Source of the DNA: Phytohabitans sp052068095 | Lineage (GTDB): Bacteria; Actinomycetota; Actinomycetes; Mycobacteriales; Micromonosporaceae | NCBI RefSeq assembly: GCF_052068095.1 | Contig: NZ_JBQHDG010000021.1 | Coordinates: 124,001-188,000 of the forward strand | DNA length: 64,000 bases | Direction: 5' to 3' | Shown: one piece after another, positions 36,028 to 44,300 of the stretch | How the letters are laid out: the number at the start of each line of letters is the position of its first letter | Numbering within the stretch: the first letter of the stretch is position 1 | The notes under the pieces: generated by a model | Seen by the model: only the letters and a program-made list of their open reading frames with translations | What the model was told of the DNA's origin: nothing | The model's database searches: none | Made by a program: the position numbers and the translations under genes

Positions 36028-36924
36028 TTACTTCTGGGCGGTGGCCGGCGCGCTTTCCCGAAGCTCGGCTATGTATTGGTCTCCGGTGGCCTGGTAGACG
36101 TTTACGCAGTTGGTGGCGGTCATCGTCACGGAGCCGCCGGCGGAGGCGCGGCGGGCCGGCGGGTCCGGCGGGCGCCTGTCGCGGTCGGGTTCGTTCGTCA
36201 GCTGGCGGGCGAGGGCGACGACATCCGGGCCGGGGCGGGTCTTCGCGACATCTCGCAAGCGGTCGGCCGTGCGTGCCATGAAGGCTGGGATGAGCGCCCG
36301 CTGCCCGCTCGCCGCCAGGCCCCGGATCGCCAGCGCCAGCGTCTTGTCGGTGGGGTCGTCGAGGGCCAGCTCGGTCGCGCGGGTCGCCATCGCGGTCGCC
36401 CGGCCGGCGCGCAGGTGAAGGTCGAGGAGGTCGTAGGTCGCGTCGAGCCGTTGCCGCCTCATCCGCACCCGGTGCGCGTCCGCCCAGAGGCCGGTGACGT
36501 CGGCCAGTGCCTCGCCGCGCCACAGGGCGAGGGCGCGCTCCAGCGTCTCCGCCGCGCGCTGGTGGTCGCCTTCGCGGTGGCGGACGCGGGCGGAGGCGCG
36601 CAGGTCGACGAACCTCCGGTAGTCGACCACCCGCGGGTCGACGTCCAGCTGGTATCCGCCCAGCCGCCGGTTGGCCAGCGACAGGCGGTCACCGCCGCCG
36701 CGGGCGATCGTCCGCCGCACGGCGCGGACGTAGGTGGCGACCGTCTCCTCGGCCTTCGCCGGTGGGCGAGCGCCCCAGATGTGCTCGACGAACGTGTCGA
36801 CCGACACCGGGCGCCCGGGGTTCAACGCCAGCGTCGCCAGGACGCAGCGCTCCGCCGCCCGCCCCGGCGCGAAGGTCGCGCCGTCGATCTCCACCTCGAC
36901 GTCGCCGAGCAGTCTGATCTCCAT
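36028..36924 (-). CDS. SARP/BTAD transcription factor with C-terminal signalling motif
   Basis: A 298-residue SARP regulator. Residues 1-95 form the winged-helix DNA-binding domain (MEIRLLGDVEVEIDG, CVLATLALNPGRPVSVDTFV, TVATYVRAVRRTIA) and 96-240 the BTAD helical domain (VDYRRFVDLRASAR, ALALWRGEALADV). A linker rich in Pro, Arg and Asp leads to a short tail at about 272-288, NCVNVYQATGDQYIAEL, which matches the N-terminus of the adjacent NB-ARC protein (HVYQSSGSQYIY). In AfsR the SARP and NB-ARC-TPR parts are fused; here they are split. The ATG shares a base with the upstream stop (TGATG), so it is translationally coupled to the NB-ARC gene. Confidence 0.88.
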   Translation of the reverse strand: MEIRLLGDVEVEIDGATFAPGRAAERCVLATLALNPGRPVSVDTFVEHIWGARPPAKAEETVATYVRAVRRTIARGGGDRLSLANRRLGGYQLDVDPRVVDYRRFVDLRASARVRHREGDHQRAAETLERALALWRGEALADVTGLWADAHRVRMRRQRLDATYDLLDLHLRAGRATAMATRATELALDDPTDKTLALAIRGLAASGQRALIPAFMARTADRLRDVAKTRPGPDVVALARQLTNEPDRDRRPPDPPARRASAGGSVTMTATNCVNVYQATGDQYIAELRESAPATAQK

Positions 36925-39569
36925 CAGCGCGGGCAATCGCTGAGGAGGTCGGCCGCTGTCTTGGCGCCGCCTGGCACGCCTATCCGTTGGAAGACCGCCT
37001 GTGCCTGGCGGAACAGGCCGGCCGCCTCCGCCGGCGCGCCGGCGCGGGCCGCGCATCGCCCGGCGCCGAGAAGCGCGTTGGCCTCGGGGTGGGGCAGTCG
37101 CGCCCGCTCGGCCAGCTCCAGCGCCCGGCGGTAGCGGATGACCGCCTCGCCCTCCTGGTCGAGGAGCAGCAGCAGGTCGCCGAGGTTGACCAGGGCCTCG
37201 GCCTGGCCGAGCGCGTCGGACAGCGCCTCGAAGATGACAAGTGCCCGCCCGTGCCGGTCGGCCGCGCTCTGGGTGTCACCGGTGAGTCGGTCGAGGACAC
37301 CGAGCTGGTTGAGCGCGTCGGCCTGCCCGGCCCGGTTGCGCATGCCCTGGTACATCGCCAGCGCCTGCATCATCAGCCGCCGCGCGCCCGGGTACGCGCC
37401 GGTCTGGCACAGCACGATGCCGAGGTAGTTGAGTGCGTTGGCCTGGCCCGGGCGGTAGCCGAGCTCGCCGTGGATCGTGAGCGCCTGGGCTAGTGCGTCG
37501 CGGCTCTCGTCGTACTCGCCCATGTGGCAGTGCGCGGCGCCGAGGTAGTTGAGTGCCTTCGCCTCGCCGTGCCGGTCGCCCAGATCGCGGTAGATGTCGA
37601 GGGACCGCCGGTGCGCGTCGACGGCGGGCGGGTAGCCGACCGTCAGCTGCTGGATGCCGCCGATCTGGCGCAGCGTGTCGGCGGTGCCGTGCGGGTCGCC
37701 GAGCTCCTCGTACAGCGCCAGTGCCTCGCGCTGCGCCGCGAGCGCTTCCCCGTACTCGCCGCTCGCCCAGAAGACGAGGCCGATCTCGTTGAGGGCCTCG
37801 GCACGCCCCTGCGGCACGCCGAGATCCTGGTAGATGGCGAGCGCCGAACGCAGGGCCGCGGTGGCGCGTACCGGGTCGCCCGCATGCCGCCGGACGCCGC
37901 CGAGCTGGGTCAGCACGTCGGCGACACCGCGCTGGTACCCGCTGCTCCGGTGCAGCGCCAAGGCTTGGCCGAGGGTCGTTTCGGCGTCGTCGTAACTGCC
38001 GGTGTGGCGATGCAGGGTGCCGAGCTCGCGCAGCGCGTCGGCCTGTGCCCGCCGGTTGCCGGCGGCACCCGCCGTGGCCGCCGCCGCGCGGTGCAGCGAG
38101 ATCGCGCGGTCCCAGGGGCCGGCGAGGCCGAGGTACGGCGCCATCGCCGTGGCGAGGGCCGGGAGCACGGCTTCGGCGGGATGCGCCGGTGCCGTGCTCG
38201 AGCAGGCGAAGAGGTTGGCCTGCTCCACCCTCATCCAGCTCATCGCCGCGTGCCGGCTGTTGATCGGTGGAAGGCGGCGGACCGCCCCGTTCGACGCGCC
38301 GGCGGGCGGGCCGGCGCGGCGGGACAGGTGCCGGGACGCCGACTCCGCGGCCCGCCGGTAGTAGTCGAGCAACCGCGCCGTCGCCGCGCCGAGGTCGGCC
38401 GGTGCGTCGCTCTCGGCGCGCATGACCGCGTACTGCCGGATCAGGTCGTGCAGCCGGTAGCGGCCGAACGCGGGCTGGTCGACGAGGTGGTGATGGTAGA
38501 GCGCGTCGAGGCTCTGCCGCGCCTGGTCCGGTGTCGTGTCGTTGAGCGCGGCGGCCGCGTACGGGTCGAGATCGGGCCCCGGGTGCAGTCCGAGGCGGCG
38601 GAAGAAACGCCGGAGGTTGACCGACAGCTGGCGGTACGACAGGTCGAACGCCGCCTCCACCGTCACGTCCTCGGCGCCCATCCGGGAGAGATGGTGCTTG
38701 GTCTGTGCGAGGTCGCGCACGAGCTCCGTTATCGGCCACTGCGGCTCCGAGGCCAGGGGTGAGGCCAGGAGGCAGATCGCGAGCGGCAGGTAGCCGCAGA
38801 GCCGGGTGAGGTCGTCGACCAGACCCTTCTCGGCGGGCTTGAAGTGACGGTTGGCCATCCGGCCGAAGAGCGCCGCGGCGTCCTCCGGCGGCAGCGTGCC
38901 CAGCGCCAGGCTTATCGACGCCTGCTGTGCCAGCAGTCCGGTCAGTCGCTGCCGGCTGGTGACCATCACGAGGCAGTGACTGGCACCGGGCAGCAGCGGT
39001 AGTACCTGCTTGCGGCTGTGCGCGTTGTCGAGGACGACCAGGGCGCGGCTGCGGGCCAACCGCTTGCGCCAAAGCGCCGCGCGCGCGTCCAGCGCCGCCG
39101 GAATGTGGGCGGGGCGCACGCCGCCGGCGGCCAGCAGTTCGAAGAGCGCGTCCGCCGGATGCATGGGCCGATGCCCGGTCGTATGCGCGTGCAGATTGAT
39201 ATAGAACTGGCCGTCCGGAAAATGGTCTTGCAACATGTGCGCGGCGTGTACCGCGAATGCGCTCTTGCCGACGCCGGGCATCCCGTCGATGACGTAGACG
39301 GGAATGATCCGCTTGGCCTCCGCGGTCTGGGTGACGTTGTGCACCAGGGCCATCAGTTCGCGCTTGCGACCGGTGAAGGCCGGAGTGTCCCGCGGAAGAT
39401 CGTTGCAGGGTGCGGCCGGTGCGGGAGCCGTCGACGTGTTGTAGATGTACTGACTGCCACTCGATTGATAAACATGTTCGCTGTCTTGCACGTGCAGACG
39501 CCTTTCGCCCGCGGGCATGGCGTCGTCGGGATCATCATCTGCCCCTGGTGTCCACCCCACAACAACCAC
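36924..39569 (-). CDS. NB-ARC-TPR (NLR-like) STAND ATPase paired with the SARP gene
   Basis: An 881-residue STAND protein. An N-terminal tail with the motif HVYQSSGSQYIYN (residues 32-44) and an Ala/Pro linker precede the NB-ARC domain: FTGRKRELMAL, Walker A DGMPGVGKSAF (95-105), Walker B RALVVLDNA, sensor SRQRLTG, LCGYLPLAICL (GLPL motif) and RYRLHDLIRQYA (MHD-like). After a helical linker there are about nine tetratricopeptide repeats, several with nearly identical cores (ADALNQLG, AEALNEIG, ANALNYLG), typical of ligand-sensing arrays. Start taken as GTG 39569, which has GAGGA just upstream; GTG 39560 or ATG 39518 are possible, and all keep the motif. Divergent from the second NLR operon. 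Confidence 0.9.
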   Translation of the reverse strand: MVVVGWTPGADDDPDDAMPAGERRLHVQDSEHVYQSSGSQYIYNTSTAPAPAAPCNDLPRDTPAFTGRKRELMALVHNVTQTAEAKRIIPVYVIDGMPGVGKSAFAVHAAHMLQDHFPDGQFYINLHAHTTGHRPMHPADALFELLAAGGVRPAHIPAALDARAALWRKRLARSRALVVLDNAHSRKQVLPLLPGASHCLVMVTSRQRLTGLLAQQASISLALGTLPPEDAAALFGRMANRHFKPAEKGLVDDLTRLCGYLPLAICLLASPLASEPQWPITELVRDLAQTKHHLSRMGAEDVTVEAAFDLSYRQLSVNLRRFFRRLGLHPGPDLDPYAAAALNDTTPDQARQSLDALYHHHLVDQPAFGRYRLHDLIRQYAVMRAESDAPADLGAATARLLDYYRRAAESASRHLSRRAGPPAGASNGAVRRLPPINSRHAAMSWMRVEQANLFACSSTAPAHPAEAVLPALATAMAPYLGLAGPWDRAISLHRAAAATAGAAGNRRAQADALRELGTLHRHTGSYDDAETTLGQALALHRSSGYQRGVADVLTQLGGVRRHAGDPVRATAALRSALAIYQDLGVPQGRAEALNEIGLVFWASGEYGEALAAQREALALYEELGDPHGTADTLRQIGGIQQLTVGYPPAVDAHRRSLDIYRDLGDRHGEAKALNYLGAAHCHMGEYDESRDALAQALTIHGELGYRPGQANALNYLGIVLCQTGAYPGARRLMMQALAMYQGMRNRAGQADALNQLGVLDRLTGDTQSAADRHGRALVIFEALSDALGQAEALVNLGDLLLLLDQEGEAVIRYRRALELAERARLPHPEANALLGAGRCAARAGAPAEAAGLFRQAQAVFQRIGVPGGAKTAADLLSDCPR

Positions 39570-39808
39570 CGGTCCTCACTGATCGTGGTGTGTTAACTAC
39601 CGTACGAGATGGACGCGAATACAGTTCAGCTCGATTCGAAGATCGGTCGAGACTGAAATGATCGGCTTTCTCATTCATTTCAATTCATTGGCGCCCGATG
39701 CCACTGAAATTGGTCGCCGTGAAAATTACGGATGATGTGGGACCACCACTTTGGCATGTTACTGGCAGCGATGCGTGCCCTACTCTGGGTGGTTGGGGAG
39801 GGGGCCGC
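39570..39808. promoter_or_regulatory. Divergent promoter region between the two NLR operons
   Basis: This 239-bp region is markedly AT-richer than its flanks. It contains an 8-bp inverted repeat, TGAAATGA (39654-39661) and TCATTTCA (39675-39682), and on the plus strand TTACTG (39759-39764) and TACTCT (39781-39786) spaced 16 bases apart as a plausible -35/-10 for the small helical protein gene. GGGGAGGGGG precedes the ATG at 39809. Confidence 0.45.
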
Positions 39809-40228
39809 ATGATCGATCCCATGATGCTCGCCGTCGCGACGGCGCTGGCCACCAAGGCCGCGGAAGGGCTTTCGGAGGCGGGCCGCGCCGCGTTCGGCGC
39901 GCTCGTCCAGCGGGTCCGCTCCCGGTTGGCCGCCGAGCCCGGCGGGACGGGGACGCTGGAGTCGGCCGAGAGTCATCCCGGAGACGAGCGGCTCGTCGAG
40001 CGGTTGGCGGCCGCACTTTCCGTCGCCGCCGACCGCGACCCGACGTTCGCCGCCGACCTGGCCAGGCTGTGGTCGGCGGTGCGCGATGCCGCGGTGGTGG
40101 CCGCGCACGACGGCGTGGTCAACCAGCAGTCCGGCTCGGTGGGCGGACACGTCGTACAGGCACGTGACGTGAGCGGCGGGATCACGTTCGGCGCCGGCTC
40201 CGCCGAGGACTCCCGCGGCGGCCGATGA
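39809..40228 (+). CDS. Bell-like helical effector with C-terminal amyloid-signalling motif
   Basis: A 139-residue protein. Residues 1-100 are predicted helical: a hydrophobic N-terminal helix (MIDPMMLAVATALATKAAEG), GRAAFGALVQRVRSRL, and RLVERLAAALSVAADRDPTF. This resembles the Bell domain, proposed as a bacterial counterpart of membrane-permeabilising HeLo domains. Residues 105-128, NQQSGSVGGHVVQARDVSGG plus ITFG, form a Gly/Val/Gln motif that aligns with the N-terminus of the next protein. In known bacterial amyloid-signalling (BASS) pairs, the NLR copy templates the effector copy and triggers cell death. The ATG follows a strong GGGGAGGGGG. Its stop overlaps the NLR start by four bases. 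Confidence 0.8.
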   Translation: MIDPMMLAVATALATKAAEGLSEAGRAAFGALVQRVRSRLAAEPGGTGTLESAESHPGDERLVERLAAALSVAADRDPTFAADLARLWSAVRDAAVVAAHDGVVNQQSGSVGGHVVQARDVSGGITFGAGSAEDSRGGR

Positions 40229-42423
40229 ACCGGCCTGACCCGGGCGGCGTCAACACCGAAAACGCGATCGGTGGCTACGTCGGTGGACACGCGGTGCAGG
40301 CGGGGGTGATCCACGGCGGCGTACACGTCCACGGGGCGCCGCCCGCCGCGCCGCCCGCGCCCCGGCAGCTGCCACCGGCACCGGCGCACTTCGTCGGTCG
40401 CGAGCGGGAGCTGGCCCAGATCGACGCGATCGTCGCGCGGCCCCGCGGCGGGCCCGCGCTCGTCGTGATCAGCGGGCCGGGCGGGGTGGGCAAGTCCAGC
40501 CTCGCGCTCGCCTGGGCACACCGGGCCAGCGCGCGCTTCCCCGACGGGCAGTTGCACGCCAACCTTGGCGCGTTCGATCCGACGGGTCCGAGCAGCCCCA
40601 GCACGTTGCTCGCACACCTGCTGCGTTCGTTCGGCCTGGCACCCGAGCGGGTCCCGGCCGGCCTGGCGGAGCAGAGCGCGCTCTTCCGCTCGCTGGCGGC
40701 GGGCCGGCAGCTGCTCGTGTTGCTGGACAACGCGATCTCCGCGGCCCAGGTCCGGCCCCTGCTGCCCGCCGCACCGTCCTGTGTGGTGCTGGTGACCGCG
40801 CGGTGGCGGCTGGGCGGCCTGCTCGGCGACGGCGCCGCCTTCATGACGGCGGAGCCGCTCGGCGAGGAGGCGGCCACCGAGCTGCTGGCCCGCGCCATCG
40901 GGCGCGAGCGGGTCACGAGCGACACCGCTTCGACGTCGTCGCTGGTACGGCTCTGCGCCGGGCTGCCGATCGCGCTCACCATGGCCAGCGCGCGCCTGGC
41001 GACCCGTCCACGCTGGCCGGTGAGCCGGATCGTCGGCGAGCTGGCACAGGAACATCGGCGGCTGGCCGCCCTCGGCCGCGAAGGGGTATCCGTGCAGGGC
41101 GCCTTCGACCTCAGCTACCGGGCGCTCGACGCGCCGGCGGCACGCTGCTACCGGGCGGTGGGTTTGCACCCCGGTGCCACGTTCGGCGTGCCGGTCATCG
41201 CGGCGGCGCTGGAGGCCGGCGAGGAAGACGCGGCGGTGGCACTCGACGAGCTGGTCGAGGCGAGCCTGCTGGAAGAGGGCGCGGACGGGCGCTTTCGCCC
41301 GCACGACCTGGTGCGGCTGCACGCCCGGCAGGCCGCGGCCACCGATCCGGAGGCGCCCGCGCTCCTGCTCCGGACGCTCGAATGGCACCTCGCCGGTGTC
41401 CTCGCGGCGGACCACATCCTGACGCCGTACCGGGAGCGCGACCTCGACGCCCCGTTCAGGTACCTGCGGCCGGACGCCGTCACGCACGCCGGCCGCGGTG
41501 AGGCGCTCGACTGGTTGGAGGCGGAGCGGGACAACCTCGTGGCCGCGGTCCAGGAGGCCGCGCGCGACCGGCCGCTGCTCGCCTGGCGGATCGCGGACTC
41601 GATGTGGCCGTTGTTTCACCTGCGCCGCCACCACCACGACCGGATGGTGGTCGACCGCATCGCCGTCGAGTGTGCGACGCGCCTCCAGGACCGCAAGCGC
41701 GAGGCGGACATGGTGCGGCGCTGGGGATTCGCGCACTTCGACGTCGGGCGCTTCGACGAGGCGGGCGAGCTGTTCGAGCGCGCCCGCCGCCTTTCCGCGG
41801 AGTTGGGCGACCGCCCAGGCGTGGCCGTGGCCATCGGCGGCCTCGGCATCGTGGCGGCGGCCCACGACCGGTACGGCGAGGCGATTGTCCACTTCGGAGA
41901 GCAGGAGCGCCTCTGCCGCGAGCTGGGCGACCTGCGGTGTATCGGCTTTGCGCTGTTTCGCCTGGGCACCGCGCACAACGCGCTCGCCCAGCCGGAGCCG
42001 GCGGCCGACCACCTGCGCCGGGCGGACGCGGTCTTCGCCGACCTCGGCGACGTCGACCCGTACAACCAGTCGCGGGTGCACATCGAGCTCGGCTACGCGC
42101 TGGGCCGCCTCGGCGACCGGCCGCAGGCGGAGAAGCGCCTCACCGCCGCCCTGCACCGGATGCGCGAGCTGGGCTCGCCGCGCGGCGAGGCCTATGCCCT
42201 GCACCGGCGGGGAGAGCTGGCCCTGGCGGCGACGGACCTGCCGCGGGCGCGTGCCGACCTGGCCCGTGCCCTACTGATCTACGAGCGGCTGGCGGACGTC
42301 GAGGCGGCTGAGGTACGCCGCCTGCTGGCTACCCTTCCAGCACCCGACCCGGCTCCATCCAATCTCGACAGTGACGCCGTCGAGCGCGGCGACCGGCCGC
42401 CCGGACGCCAGCCACCCGTGTAG
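40225..42423 (+). CDS. NB-ARC-TPR (NLR-like) STAND ATPase with N-terminal amyloid-signalling motif
   Basis: A 732-residue NLR-like protein. Residues 13-37 carry the motif NAIGGYVGGHAVQAGVIHGG plus VHVHG, matching the C-terminal motif of the upstream partner. An Ala/Pro linker leads to NB-ARC: FVGRERELAQ, Walker A SGPGGVGKSS (83-92), Walker B LLVLLDNA, TARWRLGG, LCAGLPIALTM (GLPL) and RFRPHDLVRLHAR (MHD-like). The C-terminal third contains about five or six TPRs. The expected mechanism is ligand-driven oligomerisation that clusters the N-terminal motifs into an amyloid seed. It is coupled to the partner by an ATGA overlap. Its last 153 bases overlap a convergent reading frame. Confidence 0.9.
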   Translation: MNRPDPGGVNTENAIGGYVGGHAVQAGVIHGGVHVHGAPPAAPPAPRQLPPAPAHFVGRERELAQIDAIVARPRGGPALVVISGPGGVGKSSLALAWAHRASARFPDGQLHANLGAFDPTGPSSPSTLLAHLLRSFGLAPERVPAGLAEQSALFRSLAAGRQLLVLLDNAISAAQVRPLLPAAPSCVVLVTARWRLGGLLGDGAAFMTAEPLGEEAATELLARAIGRERVTSDTASTSSLVRLCAGLPIALTMASARLATRPRWPVSRIVGELAQEHRRLAALGREGVSVQGAFDLSYRALDAPAARCYRAVGLHPGATFGVPVIAAALEAGEEDAAVALDELVEASLLEEGADGRFRPHDLVRLHARQAAATDPEAPALLLRTLEWHLAGVLAADHILTPYRERDLDAPFRYLRPDAVTHAGRGEALDWLEAERDNLVAAVQEAARDRPLLAWRIADSMWPLFHLRRHHHDRMVVDRIAVECATRLQDRKREADMVRRWGFAHFDVGRFDEAGELFERARRLSAELGDRPGVAVAIGGLGIVAAAHDRYGEAIVHFGEQERLCRELGDLRCIGFALFRLGTAHNALAQPEPAADHLRRADAVFADLGDVDPYNQSRVHIELGYALGRLGDRPQAEKRLTAALHRMRELGSPRGEAYALHRRGELALAATDLPRARADLARALLIYERLADVEAAEVRRLLATLPAPDPAPSNLDSDAVERGDRPPGRQPPV

Positions 42424-42672
42424 AAACGCGGCGACCGGCACCGGCCGCCCGCCCGCGGCCGTGACGAGCGATCCGTCCCGGAGCCCGAGCAGGGTCCTCC
42501 CGTCACCGCGGTCCATCGCCACGATCCCCGCGCCGGGAAACCGTTCCAACGCCTCGTGAATCCACTGTGGAGAGGGCTGCGCGCGCCGGGCGACGATGAC
42601 GTCGGCCACCTCAAGCCAGCGCGGCGGCGCCCGATCGACGTCGGCGATCACCGCGACCTCGGGGCGGCTCAC
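42271..42672 (-). CDS. Small protein of unknown function coupled to the glycosyltransferase-like gene
   Basis: A 133-residue protein with alternating strands and helices (VAVIADVDRAPPRWLEVADVIVARR, then HEALERFPGAGIVAMDRGDG), reminiscent of a small nucleotide- or sugar-binding Rossmann-like domain, but no family is recognised. The GTG start overlaps the upstream stop (GTGA), which supports expression. The 3' 153 bases lie antisense to the C-terminal tail of the NLR gene, so either this protein's C-terminus or the Pro-rich tail of the NLR is probably dispensable. Confidence 0.5.
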   Translation of the reverse strand: MSRPEVAVIADVDRAPPRWLEVADVIVARRAQPSPQWIHEALERFPGAGIVAMDRGDGRTLLGLRDGSLVTAAGGRPVPVAAFLHGWLASGRPVAALDGVTVEIGWSRVGCWKGSQQAAYLSRLDVRQPLVDQ

Positions 42673-43862
42673 AGCCGGCTCCGGTCGTCGCCGACCGGCA
42701 TGGGCCGGCCTACCGGCGCCGGCGCGCAGCCCGTCTCCGGTTCCGGCAGCCGCAGCAGGTGGTACATCCGGGCGCGCAGCAGGCTGGCCGCCGCACCCGG
42801 CCGGGCGGTGACCGCGCCGGCGACCCGGGCGTACGCGGCGGCGTCGAAGGAGGCGACTGCCGCGCGCAGCTGGGGACCGAGCGGGCGGCCCGGCTCCACC
42901 GCCCGGGTGACGGCGCCCATGATCTCCGCGGCCGCACCCGGCGCGGTCGGCGGCAGTGGTCCGGCCCGGAGCACGGGCACACCGGCGGCGGCCGCGTAGA
43001 TCGTCGCCGAGCCGTGGTCACCGATGACGACGTCCGCCGCGGCGACGAGGCCACGCCAGCTCGCCGGGTCGACGAGCCGCAGCCCGGCCCGCCGCTGCCG
43101 GGCGAGCCACGCGAGCACCTGCCGGCTCCCGTGGCCGTGCCAGGCCCCCGGATGGATCACCATGGTCACCGCGTACCGGTCCGGAAGGTCGGCGACGAGG
43201 TCGAACAGGGTGTCCGGCGCGCGCCCGAGCAGCGAGTCCGGGCCCCAGGTGGAGCTGATCGCGACAAGCGTGCGCTGGTCGTCGACGCCCAGCGCCTCCC
43301 GATAGGCGGCGCGATGCCGCCGGCTCTCGACCAGGCGGTCCAGGCAGAGGTCGCCGGTGACGGCCGCCACGGGTACCGCCTCCGGGCACTGGTGCCGCAG
43401 AGCGTCCACCACGTCGGGGTGCGACACCGCCACCGCCGCCGGCAGGAGGCGGCCGAAGTGGGTGAACCACGGCGCGCCGAGGCCGACCACCATGCCGCCG
43501 CTCGCCCGGGTCAGCTTGTTGTTCATGACGCCATGGGCCAGCGCCAGCCACGGCCCGCCGAGCTCGTGCAGGCCGCCGCGATCGGCGGACACCACAAGGT
43601 CGAAGTCCGTGTGCACCGCCTGGTCCCAGTCGATCGCGACGACGCCCGCCGCGCGCAGGTGGTCGTGCACCCCACCGCTGAACCGATCCGGCGCCTGTGT
43701 GAACACCACCTGGATCCGGCGGTCCGGCTCCAGCAGCTCGATCGCGTCGAGCACGTGCCCGGCGCTCGCCATCGTGTGTACGGCGGCGAGCACGGTGCGC
43801 TCGGTCGCCACGGTCCGCCAGAAAGCGGCGTCACGCCCTATCGGAAACCTCAGCCATCGCAT
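42669..43862 (-). CDS. GT-B-fold glycosyl/glycerophosphotransferase-like protein
   Basis: A 397-residue protein with two Rossmann-like halves. The second half has VAISSTWGPDSLLG, VTMVIHPGAWHGHGSRQVLAWL and AAADVVIGDHGSATIYAAAAGVPVL, which resemble CDP-glycerol glycerophosphotransferase-type and other GT-B enzymes, where the GDHGSAT loop binds the nucleotide phosphate. No membrane helix is seen. Start ATG 43862 begins MRWLRFPIGRDAAFWRTVA; a TTG 30 bases upstream is less likely. Possibly involved in cell-surface polymer synthesis. The small gene at 42271 is coupled downstream. Confidence 0.65.
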   Translation of the reverse strand: MRWLRFPIGRDAAFWRTVATERTVLAAVHTMASAGHVLDAIELLEPDRRIQVVFTQAPDRFSGGVHDHLRAAGVVAIDWDQAVHTDFDLVVSADRGGLHELGGPWLALAHGVMNNKLTRASGGMVVGLGAPWFTHFGRLLPAAVAVSHPDVVDALRHQCPEAVPVAAVTGDLCLDRLVESRRHRAAYREALGVDDQRTLVAISSTWGPDSLLGRAPDTLFDLVADLPDRYAVTMVIHPGAWHGHGSRQVLAWLARQRRAGLRLVDPASWRGLVAAADVVIGDHGSATIYAAAAGVPVLRAGPLPPTAPGAAAEIMGAVTRAVEPGRPLGPQLRAAVASFDAAAYARVAGAVTARPGAAASLLRARMYHLLRLPEPETGCAPAPVGRPMPVGDDRSRL

Positions 43863-44243
43863 GCCGAGATCGTGCGACGCGTTGGCGGACAAGTTCCGTG
43901 CACGAATCCGGACACCAACCCGGACAGGATCTCCAATCGCGCAGGTCGGAACCGTGAAAAATTGTCACGTCGAATCGTAAGGGACAAAGACGCTTGCCCA
44001 TACTTACGGGCTCGCAAGGAATTGTTCAGCGGGCTGACAAATAAGCTTGTAACGCCGCGCGCACGCTCAGCAAAGATCGCAATCTTCCTTGCGTGGCGCA
44101 AGCGTGCCCCGATAGCATGATCGCGAATTCGCGGGATGGCCCCAACGGGCACGGCGCCCCTCGCCAGCCGCGTAGAGACGTCACCGACCAGGAGGTTGCC
44201 CAGCCCAACGCAGTGGCGTCTCCTCCACCCACCATTCACCGGA
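43863..44243. other. AT-richer gene-free interval
   Basis: About 380 bp upstream of both the glycosyltransferase-like gene and the peptide leader. It is lower in GC than its neighbours and has a hairpin CTTGCG-TGG-CGCAAG at 44088-44102. A plus-strand frame at 44093-44287 exists but shows no coding signal I trust. Confidence 0.4.
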
Positions 44244-44300
44244 CGGCCGTCATAGCGGCCGGCATATCGGTGTGCCTAAATGGATAGAGGTTGATTAGCA
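44244..44300 (+). promoter_or_regulatory. Two-hairpin leader of the YLHPE peptide gene (copy 1)
   Basis: CGGCCG-TCATAG-CGGCCG (44244-44261) and GGCATA-TCGG-TGTGCC (44261-44276) form adjacent hairpins, followed by AGAGG (44286-44290) and the GTG at 44301. The same order of hairpins, spacing and ribosome binding site is found before the paralogous peptide at 54979, with compensating base changes in the stems. Confidence 0.55.

Noticed and set aside
44093..44287. 64-codon plus-strand frame before the first YLHPE peptide
   Set aside because: It overlaps the conserved hairpin leader, has no Shine-Dalgarno and shows no recognisable protein features.
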